Shown here: positions 52,636-60,381 of the stretch, one piece after another
Numbering within the stretch: position 1 is the stretch's first letter
How the letters are laid out: every line of letters starts with the position of its first letter
NCBI GenBank assembly: GCA_937858705.1
Contig: CALLZM010000006.1
Span: forward strand, 62,001-126,000
Direction of reading: 5' to 3'
Source: an uncultured Candidatus Saccharibacteria bacterium
GTDB taxonomy: Bacteria; Patescibacteriota; Saccharimonadia; Saccharimonadales; Saccharimonadaceae
DNA length: 64,000 nt
Notes under the pieces: model-generated
Databases searched by the model: none
The model's input: the letters and a program-made list of their open reading frames with translations, nothing else
What the model was told of the DNA's origin: nothing
Program-made: the position numbers and the translations under genes

Positions 52636-52666
52636 AGTGTATCCCCCCCCCCAGCCATTTCGTCAA
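52636..52666 (-). promoter_or_regulatory. Pilin promoter with poly-G in the spacer
   Basis: TTGACG (52661-52666) and TACACT (52636-52641) are 19 bp apart on the minus strand. Ten bases of the spacer (52643-52652) are a single homopolymer. Loss of two would give the optimal 17 bp, so this tract can set promoter strength. Confidence 0.75.
52643..52652. repeat. C10/G10 tract in pilin promoter
   Basis: The run lies between -35 and -10 boxes, not in coding sequence. It is the only one of the window's homopolymers placed to act on transcription. Confidence 0.8.
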
Positions 52667-52718
52667 TGGATTTTTCGCTACAAAAACAAAAGAGCTTCGC
52701 AGAGAAACTCTAACAAAA

Positions 52719-52737
52719 TATAAGGATACTCCCTATA
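52719..52737 (-). repeat. REP-like element, left copy
   Basis: The imperfect palindrome TATAAGGATACTCCCTATA lies past the RAYT stop codon, inverted relative to the copy at 53401-53419. Confidence 0.75.
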
Positions 52738-52757
52738 CGGTGTTAGTTTTTACAAGT

Positions 52758-53363
52758 TTACAGTGCCAGCTGATTTTTCAGCAATTCCAGCTCAGCCCTA
52801 CGCCCCTCATACGAGCCAAGAAACTCGCGATACTGAGCAGGCGACATGTCGTGCACCCGCTCCGGATGCAGCCACACCGGCGCCTCACCACCCAAATACG
52901 CCGCAATACTTGACCACTCATAGCGCATATAGCTGCGCGGGTTCATGTGAATATAGCGCGTAATGTGAAGCAGATATGCATCATTGGTGATTCGCGACGC
53001 CTTAAACGCACTCTGAAACAAATGCCCGGACTGCTTGTATTTGCGGTTAAAGTACATCGTGTACGCAGTCGCAACCGAGCGCATGAGTTGTGTTATCGCT
53101 GTCGTGTCAGACTCCTGATAGAGCAATAAATGAAAATGATTCCCCATCAGACAGTATGCCACCAGCTCGATGTCATACTTCTCATACGCCCGCCCGTCAG
53201 TTCTAACCGAAGTGTCGTCCGGGTCAAGATGTCTGGCAAAGAGAGCGAGAAATTTATATCTGTCTTGGTCATCACGAAATATCTGCTGGCTTCCCGCGCC
53301 ACGATTATACACATGATAATACGCCGGAGCATCGTAGTACTTAACGGTGTTTTTAATAGGCAT
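52758..53363 (-). CDS. REP-associated tyrosine transposase (RAYT)
   Basis: RAYTs are single-copy relatives of IS200 transposases that mobilise REP palindromes. The 201-residue protein has YHVYNRGAG near the N-terminus, the HUH-type site in MGNHFHLLLYQ, the catalytic-region QLMRSVATAYTMYFNRKY and HLFQSAFKASRI, followed by YIHMNPRSY. The start is ATG at 53363. Inverted REP-like palindromes flank it on both sides. A third copy lies 1.4 kb away. Confidence 0.9.
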   Translation of the reverse strand: MPIKNTVKYYDAPAYYHVYNRGAGSQQIFRDDQDRYKFLALFARHLDPDDTSVRTDGRAYEKYDIELVAYCLMGNHFHLLLYQESDTTAITQLMRSVATAYTMYFNRKYKQSGHLFQSAFKASRITNDAYLLHITRYIHMNPRSYMRYEWSSIAAYLGGEAPVWLHPERVHDMSPAQYREFLGSYEGRRAELELLKNQLAL

Positions 53364-53373
53364 AGAGCCAGTG

Positions 53374-53421
53374 TAGCACAAGTTGTATATTTTTACACCT
53401 TATAGGGAGTATCCTTATACA
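53374..53421 (+). repeat. REP-like element, 48-bp unit, central copy
   Basis: This unit contains the palindrome TATAGGGAGTATCCTTATA at 53401-53419. It matches 54735-54782 with one mismatch (A to G) over 48 bp in the same orientation. Confidence 0.85.
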
Positions 53422-53432
53422 GAGAAGGTAAG

Positions 53433-54164
53433 TTACATGTTCCACATCGCGTCGAACATCTGTCGTTGGATGTCAGCGAAATGCTGGTTGTCGACGATGA
53501 TACCGCTCGTATCATTGCGCTCATTGATAGTAACAATAGCGACCTTGCTGTCATAGATAAGCGTATAGCACCCCGTATCGTACGGTGCCGAACCTAAGTA
53601 GCGGCTTTCTGCACTGCCCATCTCCTCACTCACGCGTGCGCCCTGCCTCAAAACACGAACAAATATTCCTTGTTTCACGCGCTCGCGGCTGAAGTAGGGA
53701 AAATTATTGTACAAATAGCGACTCACCCGTGGCGAAGATATGGAGCGGTATTCACTGACGCCAGACATCCGGCAGGTTTTTAGCACATCCCGAAGGATGG
53801 CCGCCAGCCCTTCGTCACCCTTGTAGAGCGATGTGAAGTGAAATAGGCTCGGGTCGTTCGCCTGACCAGCAAATGACTGTATGTATGCACCGACTGAACT
53901 CTTGGCCAAAGCCAGCTCTTGGCGCTTTTCTTCGATGATTTCTCGTAAAATCTCCGGGTCTTTTGCGCGGTACATCACCCGTTTGCCGTACAGTACCCGC
54001 GTCACCAGCCCAGCGGCCAATAAATCCCTCAAGGACTCGAACACGCTTCCTCTGTTGATGTGTGTCTCTTCGGCCAATTTTCGCACCGATGACTCAGGAA
54101 ATCGCACCAGTGCTTCATAGATTCGTTTGTCACGAATTGTTAATCCAATCAATGAATAGTCCAT
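53433..54164 (-). CDS. TrmB-family transcriptional regulator
   Basis: The 243-residue protein has an N-terminal winged HTH (RIYEALVRFPESSVRKLAEETHINRGSVFESLRDLL) followed by a coiled-coil linker (REIIEEKRQELALAKSS) and a C-terminal ligand domain, the layout of TrmB regulators. Its target is unknown. It is flanked by two 48-bp direct repeats, and a small gene diverges from it. Confidence 0.82.
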   Translation of the reverse strand: MDYSLIGLTIRDKRIYEALVRFPESSVRKLAEETHINRGSVFESLRDLLAAGLVTRVLYGKRVMYRAKDPEILREIIEEKRQELALAKSSVGAYIQSFAGQANDPSLFHFTSLYKGDEGLAAILRDVLKTCRMSGVSEYRSISSPRVSRYLYNNFPYFSRERVKQGIFVRVLRQGARVSEEMGSAESRYLGSAPYDTGCYTLIYDSKVAIVTINERNDTSGIIVDNQHFADIQRQMFDAMWNM

Positions 54165-54276
54165 AAATAACAGTTTATCATAATTTAAAAAGTGTCATAA
54201 AATATCAGCCGTTTTGTATATGAAGGGCTGTCTTGAGTCACTATGATGAGATAGGTTAATAAATAAAAGAGGATAT

Positions 54277-54729
54277 ATGACAGAACATGTAACAGGACCC
54301 CATACGCCTGAGGTATATGCAGGAGTGAACACCGAACTCCTAGGAGAGCACACGCCCGTAGGATTCACCTTACCTACAGAATTGTTTTTGAGACTTTGTG
54401 ACATTGCGGCTGCGACCGGCGATTCTCTAGGAAACATTGTGGAAAAAGCGTTCGCTAAATATACGGATGGCGACCAAATAGCAAAAGTAGAAAGACCTCG
54501 TAAAGGGGAGTCACGCCTACACATGTCCAACCTTACCACTATGGCATTAGCTGAGAGAGCTATGGCGCTCGCTGATGCTCACAACTGCAATGCAGTAGAC
54601 TTACCGTACAGGCACTTACCGCCTGTGCAGAGTAGCACCCTCTCCCACCAGAAAGAGAACGAGAATTGCGAGATCACTTCGATGCAACAACGCCCCCACC
54701 GATTGACTAGAAAAATGTTAAAAAGATAG
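54277..54729 (+). CDS. Hypothetical protein, 150 residues
   Basis: No family is recognised. The product is soluble, with a helical middle (LPTELFLRLCDIAAATGDSLG, EKAFAKYTDG) that could be a ribbon-helix-helix-like fold, and a basic C-terminal tail (RPHRLTRKMLKR). AAAGAGGAT lies before the ATG. It diverges from the TrmB-like regulator and may be its target. A 48-bp REP copy begins 5 bp past its stop. Confidence 0.55.
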   Translation: MTEHVTGPHTPEVYAGVNTELLGEHTPVGFTLPTELFLRLCDIAAATGDSLGNIVEKAFAKYTDGDQIAKVERPRKGESRLHMSNLTTMALAERAMALADAHNCNAVDLPYRHLPPVQSSTLSHQKENENCEITSMQQRPHRLTRKMLKR

Positions 54730-54734
54730 CTCGT

Positions 54735-54782
54735 TAGCACAGGTTGTATATTTTTACACCTTATAGGGAGTATCCTTATACA
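54735..54782 (+). repeat. REP-like element, 48-bp unit, right copy
   Basis: Nearly identical to 53374-53421 (one mismatch). The palindrome occupies 54762-54780. Confidence 0.85.
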
Positions 54783-54822
54783 AATTATGTAAACCTATAA
54801 CAAAGATAGCCTTCTCGTGACG

Positions 54823-54849
54823 AAAAGAGCCTCACGAAGAGGCTCTTTT
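54823..54849. terminator. Bidirectional terminator after groEL
   Basis: AAAAGAGCCTC (54823-54833) pairs with GAGGCTCTTTT (54839-54849). The A/T tails allow termination of groEL on the minus strand. Confidence 0.85.
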
Positions 54850-54867
54850 AATAAGTTGGGCTGACTT

Positions 54868-56511
54868 CTAGTACATGCCGCCCATGCCACCACCAGTAGG
54901 CATGGCTGGAGCTTCCGCCTCTGGGATATCGACAATGAGTGCACCCATGGTTGCTGCGGTTGACGCGATAGATACCGCGTTTTGCACTGCTTCTTTCGTT
55001 ACCCTCGTTGGATCGATAACACCTACCTTTTTGAGGTCAACCAACCCCTTGTCTGGTGTCATGACATTTACGCCAAACCCTGGCTTAGCAGCCTCTACTT
55101 GCGCCAATAGCGCTGCACTATTGAGACCTGCATTTTCGGTGATTTGCAGGAACGGTTGCTTCAAAGCATCTTTCAAGATCTGTCGTCCAGCAGCGATGCT
55201 ATCACCACCCTTGACGGCAATCTCATGCGAAAGATTCACCAGTGTCACACCGCCACCAGCAACAATACCTTCAGCTAAAGCCGCCTTTGTCGCAGCGACC
55301 GCATCGTCAACGCGGAATTTCTTCTCATCAATTTCCGTCTCCGTTGCGCCGCCAACCTTAATAACCGCCACCTTGCCGCTCAGTGCTGCAGCGCGTTTTT
55401 CGTATTGTTCTTTGTCGTACTCGCTTGAAGCGTTGTCTGCCTGCGCCAAAATTTGCGCAATTCGTGCCTTCAAGGTAGCGGCCGTACCAGCACCTTCAAC
55501 AATAGTCGTTTCATCTTTACCAACAATCACCTTGCGAGCGCTCCCAACTACTTCAACACCAACGGTTTCAAAGCTCAGCCCTTGCTCTTCGGAAATCACC
55601 TGCGCACCAGTCAACACCGCTATATCCGCCATGACTTCTTTGCGTCGATCACCAAAACTTGGCGCCTTTACCACAACCGTATTCAGTACACCTTTTAGCT
55701 TATTGAGCACCAAAATAGACAATGCTTCGCCCTCTACCTCATCGGCAATCAGCACGATATCTTTGCGGCCAGCCTGAGCGAGTTTCTCGATCAGCGGCAG
55801 CAGCTCTTGCGCGCTTGAAATTTTTTTATCGGTGATGACAATTGATGGCTTGTCATAGACCGCTTCTTGACGACCAGCGTCGGTGACGAAAAATGCCGAC
55901 GCCCACCCCTTGTCAAGACTAAAGCCTTCGACCACTTCCGCCTCCATGTCAAGGCTCTGTCCAGCTTCAACAGTAATAACACCATCTTTACCAACTTTTT
56001 CCATAACGCCAGCGATTAACTTACCAATTTGGGTATCACCCGCCGAAATCGTCGCTACTTCTGCGATTCGTTCGGTTTTACCTTCAATACTCTCTGTCGA
56101 CTTATTCAGTTTTGCAATGATTTCTTTGCCAGCTTCTTCGATGCCGCGTTTGAGCTCCATCGGGTTATGTCCGGCCGCAATCAGGCGGTTGGCCTCTTTT
56201 AAAATAGAATAGGTCAATACAGTCACCGTGGTCGTACCATCACCAGCGTGCTTGTTTAAGTTTTTGGCAGCTTGTTTGATGAGTTCAGCACCAACCTTGT
56301 AGCCAAGCGTCTCATCATCAACATCTGGTAGTTCAATGCCTTCAGCAACCGTTACGCCATCGTGCGTTACCGTTGGTCCGCCATATCCTTTAGCGATGAC
56401 CACATTGCGCCCTTTTGGCCCATAGGTCACCTTTACCGCATCATATAGCGCCTTGGCACCGCCAAGCACTCTTGTTCGCGCATCATCATCATAAAAAATC
56501 TTTTTAGCCAT
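54868..56511 (-). CDS. groEL: Chaperonin GroEL (60 kDa)
   Basis: GroEL folds proteins in an ATP-driven double ring with GroES. The 547-residue protein has KVTYGPKGRNVVI, GDGTTTVTVL of the nucleotide site, GGGVTLVNL and the C-terminal GGMGGMY tail. The start is ATG at 56511, near GAGGAGGATGGAGAAA. A longer reading upstream belongs to the overlapping small gene. It is third in the groES-orf-groEL operon. Confidence 0.98.
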   Translation of the reverse strand: MAKKIFYDDDARTRVLGGAKALYDAVKVTYGPKGRNVVIAKGYGGPTVTHDGVTVAEGIELPDVDDETLGYKVGAELIKQAAKNLNKHAGDGTTTVTVLTYSILKEANRLIAAGHNPMELKRGIEEAGKEIIAKLNKSTESIEGKTERIAEVATISAGDTQIGKLIAGVMEKVGKDGVITVEAGQSLDMEAEVVEGFSLDKGWASAFFVTDAGRQEAVYDKPSIVITDKKISSAQELLPLIEKLAQAGRKDIVLIADEVEGEALSILVLNKLKGVLNTVVVKAPSFGDRRKEVMADIAVLTGAQVISEEQGLSFETVGVEVVGSARKVIVGKDETTIVEGAGTAATLKARIAQILAQADNASSEYDKEQYEKRAAALSGKVAVIKVGGATETEIDEKKFRVDDAVAATKAALAEGIVAGGGVTLVNLSHEIAVKGGDSIAAGRQILKDALKQPFLQITENAGLNSAALLAQVEAAKPGFGVNVMTPDKGLVDLKKVGVIDPTRVTKEAVQNAVSIASTAATMGALIVDIPEAEAPAMPTGGGMGGMY

Positions 56512-56680
56512 TTTCTCCATCCTCCTCTTTATCATTGGCTTTTTCTGGTAGCTTCAGCTGTTGTTCCAGCTGTCGGGTCTTAGCTTGTTGCTTACGCACC
56601 AACGACCAAATTTTGCAGAGCAAAATGAGCATGATTAGATAAAATACGATAATCGCTACATCGCTCGCAATCGCCGTCAT
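56504..56680 (-). CDS. Small single-span membrane protein between groES and groEL
   Basis: The 58-residue product begins MTAIASDVAIIVFYLIMLILL, one membrane helix, then a basic stretch (KIWSLVRKQQAKTRQLEQQLK) and an acidic end (NDKEEDGENG). ATG at 56680 lies 1 bp from the groES stop and the gene overlaps groEL by 8 bp, so it is translated within the CIRCE-controlled operon. No family recognised. It would be heat-induced with the chaperonin. Confidence 0.6.
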   Translation of the reverse strand: MTAIASDVAIIVFYLIMLILLCKIWSLVRKQQAKTRQLEQQLKLPEKANDKEEDGENG

Positions 56681-56681
56681 A

Positions 56682-56948
56682 CTATACAAGCACCCCTAGT
56701 ACATCGTCTTCTTTAACGATGAGATACTCAACAGCGTTGATCTTTATCTCGCTCGTCGCATACTCTTTATATAAAATCTTATCGCCTGCCTTTACCGATG
56801 AAACTTCGGGGCCGACCGCCAAGACTTCTGCCATAACTGGCTTTTCTTTTGCATTATCTGGTAGATACAAACCGCTCGCTGTCTTATTTTCTGATTGTGG
56901 GCGAGTAGCGACAATTCGATCCGCCAGTGGCGCAATAGGACACTTCAT
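56682..56948 (-). CDS. groES: Co-chaperonin GroES (10 kDa)
   Basis: GroES caps the GroEL ring. The 88-residue protein has PLADRIVATRPQSENKTASGLYLPD, the mobile-loop region, and VKAGDKILYKEYATSEI, with KEDDVLGVLV ending. AAAGGAGGAAGGT precedes ATG. The CIRCE operator lies 48 bp upstream. Confidence 0.97.
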   Translation of the reverse strand: MKCPIAPLADRIVATRPQSENKTASGLYLPDNAKEKPVMAEVLAVGPEVSSVKAGDKILYKEYATSEIKINAVEYLIVKEDDVLGVLV

Positions 56949-56995
56949 ACCTTCCTCCTTTTATGTTACTAACCAATTGTATTGTAACGACTTAT

Positions 56996-57022
56996 TTGGC
57001 ACTCGTCAAGCGTGAGTGCCAA
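56996..57022. promoter_or_regulatory. CIRCE operator
   Basis: TTGGCACTC (56996-57004), nine bases, then GAGTGCCAA (57014-57022): a perfect CIRCE palindrome (family consensus TTAGCACTC-N9-GAGTGCTAA). It is the binding site of the HrcA heat-shock repressor and lies upstream of groES. It also overlaps the region before the divergent FemAB gene, which starts 60 bp away. Confidence 0.95.
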
Positions 57023-57082
57023 TTCGTTAGCCCGCGTGTACCGTTTTCCGAACCATCTTGATTGAGTGGTATAATAAAGCTC

Positions 57083-58114
57083 GTGATTCGATTTGCGAAA
57101 AAAGCAGAAGTTGCCACCTGGGACCAACTCATCGGCGCCAACCCCGATGGCGGTGCGGTATTGCAGGGCAAACAGTTCCTTGCCATCAAGCAATGGGCTG
57201 GCTGGACACCTCGCTATATTGTGTGCGATAGTCCACAGCGAGCACTATCGGTGATGGAAAAAACTCTGCCGCTGCTAGGGAAGGTTTGGTATGCGCCAAA
57301 AGGCCCCTCGACTATCTCCATAAAAGACTTGTCAAAACTTCTTGACCAATTAGTACCATTTGCCAAAAAACAAGGTGTTTTTAGTCTCAAAATCGAGCCA
57401 GAATTGTCATACAATACCGACATACGAGCGCTGCCTATGCTCAAACAAACCCTGCCCATTCAATACAATTTCTCAACAGTCCTCATAGACCTACAACCAA
57501 ACTTAGATGACATACTGAAAAGCCTCCCGCAAAAAGGCCGCCACGCTATTCGTCGTGCCGAAAGAGATGGTGTCATAGTGAAACAAGTCAAGCCAACTGA
57601 CAAAAATTGCCGTATCATGTACGATCTCTTTACCGAAACTGCCGAAGGCGCCCACTTTGCCATTCGCCCGCCAGAATACTACCAACAATTTTACCGTGAA
57701 TATGGCGAAAATGGTGGATTATTTTTCGCCTTTGTCGATGATACGCCTGTCGCTGGAGCTTTCGCTATGGTAGTCGGGCAAAAAAGTATGTATAAAGATG
57801 GTGCCAGTACTCGCAAACGACAAGTCTACGGCGCTTCGCATCTATTGCAGTGGAAAGTCATCGAGTGGGCAAAATCCAAAGGCTCTCTCGAGCACGACCT
57901 AGCTGGTATCCCGCCCATCAATCGCCTCCACGACCACACGCATTCGTTTTATGGCATGGGCAGATTTAAAACAAGTTTCAATAAAACCCCCACTCAATAC
58001 CTGGGCACCTTCAATATTGCCGTGCGTCCTATTCGTGGCTGGCTATGGCAAGAAATACTTGAACGAGTGTGGCGAAGGATATATTTTAAGATAAACAAAG
58101 AAGGATGGTACTAA
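57083..58114 (+). CDS. FemAB/FemX-type peptidoglycan aminoacyltransferase
   Basis: FemABX proteins add amino acids to the peptidoglycan stem using aminoacyl-tRNA. The 343-residue protein has two GNAT-like halves, LPQKGRHAIRRAERDGV and FAFVDDTPVAGAFAMVVG, and HTHSFYGMGRFKTSFN in the C-terminal half, all Fem-typical. I chose GTG at 57083, where TATAAT ends 7 nt before it. It is leaderless. The longer TTG reading upstream contains the promoter and is unlikely. Confidence 0.87.
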   Translation: MIRFAKKAEVATWDQLIGANPDGGAVLQGKQFLAIKQWAGWTPRYIVCDSPQRALSVMEKTLPLLGKVWYAPKGPSTISIKDLSKLLDQLVPFAKKQGVFSLKIEPELSYNTDIRALPMLKQTLPIQYNFSTVLIDLQPNLDDILKSLPQKGRHAIRRAERDGVIVKQVKPTDKNCRIMYDLFTETAEGAHFAIRPPEYYQQFYREYGENGGLFFAFVDDTPVAGAFAMVVGQKSMYKDGASTRKRQVYGASHLLQWKVIEWAKSKGSLEHDLAGIPPINRLHDHTHSFYGMGRFKTSFNKTPTQYLGTFNIAVRPIRGWLWQEILERVWRRIYFKINKEGWY

Positions 58115-58118
58115 CCAA

Positions 58119-58988
58119 GTGATCAATCAAGCCGTACTGATGAGCAGCGCCGAATTTTTTAGCAATGAGCAGCCAATCAACCCATATTATCATGCTGAAC
58201 CCATCGATATCCATCGAGCAGTAGACGAGCACCGACACATCAAGAAATTATTAGAACAAGCTGGCGTACGAGTCGTCCCTGTTGGCGCACCGAGCGATAG
58301 CCAAGATGGCGTGTACACTGCCAATTGGGCGCTGGTACGAAATGGCAAGGCCGTCATGTCTCGCCTGCCTCAAGCCAGGAAAACAGAGGAAGCCCATGCC
58401 AAAGCAACTCTAGAGAACCTCGGTATTCAAACAATTGTTTTGCCTGAAGAGCTCAAATTTAGCGGTCAAGGCGATGCACTCCCTTGTGGCGACCTGCTTT
58501 TTGCTGGTAGCCACTATCGTTCCGACCCCGAAGCGCAAGCTATTGTCGCGGAAGAACTTGAATTTCAACTGATTCAGCTCCAAACCATACCGCAACTCGA
58601 TGAACAAGGCAACCCAGTCACCAATTGGTCATCTGGCTGGGCAGATAGTTTTTTCTACGACATCGACCTGGCCCTGGCTATTCTTCGAGGGCCAAAAAAT
58701 GGACAAAAAGGTCTTATCGCCTATTGCCCTGAGGCCTTCACCCCTGAAAGTCAGGCAATTCTCGCTGGGCTCGATGCCGTCGACAAAATCACCGTGTCTC
58801 TCGAGGAAGCCACCAAAGGTTTTGCCTGCAATCTCGTTTCAACTGGTGACACGGTAGTGATGAGCGCTCATGCACCAGAGTTTAGCGCCACGCTACAAAA
58901 CCTCGGCTTCACCGTCCTCACCCCAGAAATCTCCGAACTCGCCAAAGGCGGCGGCTACATCCGCTGCACCACTCTCACCCTCGGATAG
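58119..58988 (+). CDS. Amidinotransferase-superfamily protein (DDAH-like)
   Basis: The fold hydrolyses or transfers guanidino groups. The 289-residue protein has the DDAH features: MSSAEFFS start, DGVYTANW with the substrate Asp-like site, GQGDALPCGDLLFAG, and a nucleophile Cys in GGGYIRCTTL at the C-terminus. The usual FYHLD His reads FYDID, so the catalytic His is not seen. Start GTG at 58119 is weakly supported. It follows the FemAB gene by 4 bp. Activity is uncertain. Confidence 0.7.
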   Translation: MINQAVLMSSAEFFSNEQPINPYYHAEPIDIHRAVDEHRHIKKLLEQAGVRVVPVGAPSDSQDGVYTANWALVRNGKAVMSRLPQARKTEEAHAKATLENLGIQTIVLPEELKFSGQGDALPCGDLLFAGSHYRSDPEAQAIVAEELEFQLIQLQTIPQLDEQGNPVTNWSSGWADSFFYDIDLALAILRGPKNGQKGLIAYCPEAFTPESQAILAGLDAVDKITVSLEEATKGFACNLVSTGDTVVMSAHAPEFSATLQNLGFTVLTPEISELAKGGGYIRCTTLTLG

Positions 58989-58989
58989 C

Positions 58990-60318
58990 CTAGGAGGCAG
59001 TCTTCGATATTTTACGAAGAGCAGTTCTGGCTTCTTCTAGTTCGTCCCATGGATGTTCACCGTCGGCTCGTTCGATGGTTTTTTCGTGTCCTTTGCCGAG
59101 GAGTATCACTGTATCATCTGCACTAGACACTCTCGTCATAGCAAACTGAATAGCTGAGGGTCGGTCGAGCACTAGAAAGAGGTCTCTCTCTCTTATTTTA
59201 CCGCTGCGCTCGGCACCCTCGGCAATTTGTCCCAAAATCTCATTACCATCGATGTCTCTGTCGTCTTCTTCGGTCAATATCACCTCGTCGCAATACTTAC
59301 CAGCTATTTCACCCTGAATCGCCCGCTTTGCCTCATCTCGCCTCCCAGCGCTGCCAAATACCGCCACTAGCTTGCCCTTCGTACTATTTCGCAAATCACC
59401 CAATAATCGTTCAAATGCATCAGGTGTATGGGCAAAATCCACTATCACTGAAAAAGCCTGCCCTTCATCGATCGTATTCATGCGCCCCTCAACCGTCTTC
59501 AGCGCGTCAATACCCTGTTCTATCTGCTTCTCAGTCAGACCCACACGGCGCCCCACAGCCACTGCCGCCAAACTGTTATAGACATTAAACTCGCCAGGTA
59601 TATGACACTGAATAGCATAGGTATCGTCACCAATTTCGGCCGTATACTTGCTGCCGTCACTGCCAAGCTGAATGTTCTTCGCACGCAAATCGCCGTCTTT
59701 CAGCCCATACGATTCACCTCGCCCCGCTGCTGCCACATAGTCCTCGAAAGCCTCGTCATCAGCATTCACAATAGCAAAACCTCGTGGATTCTTTCCGGCA
59801 CGCGTGAACAGCTTCTTCTTCGCCGCCCGATACTTCTCAAAACTCCCATGATAATCCAGATGTTCATGCGTCACATTGGTCACCACGGCAATTTCGTACG
59901 GTACCCCCCATACTCTATGTTGTGCCAATGCATGACTCGTTGTTTCAAGCACCAGCCATTCCACTCCCGCTTTTTGCATGGCTGCCAATCTCTTATTCAA
60001 TACCGAAGGCGGCACCGATGTCATGTGCTCAATCTGCGGCGTAATGTCATCGCCTACCCCATAGGCAACTGTGGTCATCAATCCCGCCTTTATGCCCGAT
60101 TCTACCAGCATGCGATGAATCATAAAGCTCGTCGTCGTTTTGCCATTCGTCCCTGTCACGCCAATCACCCGCATATTCCTTGCTGGCATACCATGGCGCA
60201 AAGAATACGCCGAAGCCTCTAGTAAATGCCCCGCTGGCTCAATTGCGGCAAACACCGATTGCGGCAAGAGCTTTTTCACCTGGTGTTTTACATATGAATA
60301 CTTCGTTTTCGTTGTCAT
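58990..60318 (-). CDS. murE: UDP-MurNAc-tripeptide synthetase
   Basis: MurE ligases add the third stem residue. The 442-residue protein has the ATP site GVTGTNGKTTTSFM, ETTSHALAQHRVWG, TNVTHEHLDYHG, and the C-terminal GKGHEKTIERADGEHPWDE. The N-terminal UDP-binding domain is shortened. Specificity residues read EDDRDIDG, unlike the DNPR of the diaminopimelate type, so the third residue is not predicted. TACAAT ends 6 nt before ATG at 60318. It converges with the amidinotransferase gene. Confidence 0.93.
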   Translation of the reverse strand: MTTKTKYSYVKHQVKKLLPQSVFAAIEPAGHLLEASAYSLRHGMPARNMRVIGVTGTNGKTTTSFMIHRMLVESGIKAGLMTTVAYGVGDDITPQIEHMTSVPPSVLNKRLAAMQKAGVEWLVLETTSHALAQHRVWGVPYEIAVVTNVTHEHLDYHGSFEKYRAAKKKLFTRAGKNPRGFAIVNADDEAFEDYVAAAGRGESYGLKDGDLRAKNIQLGSDGSKYTAEIGDDTYAIQCHIPGEFNVYNSLAAVAVGRRVGLTEKQIEQGIDALKTVEGRMNTIDEGQAFSVIVDFAHTPDAFERLLGDLRNSTKGKLVAVFGSAGRRDEAKRAIQGEIAGKYCDEVILTEEDDRDIDGNEILGQIAEGAERSGKIRERDLFLVLDRPSAIQFAMTRVSSADDTVILLGKGHEKTIERADGEHPWDELEEARTALRKISKTAS

Positions 60319-60381
60319 AGCCCTATTGTACTACGGGCGAGTATAGCCGAGCTATCTCGATACTCTGCTATAATATACCCA

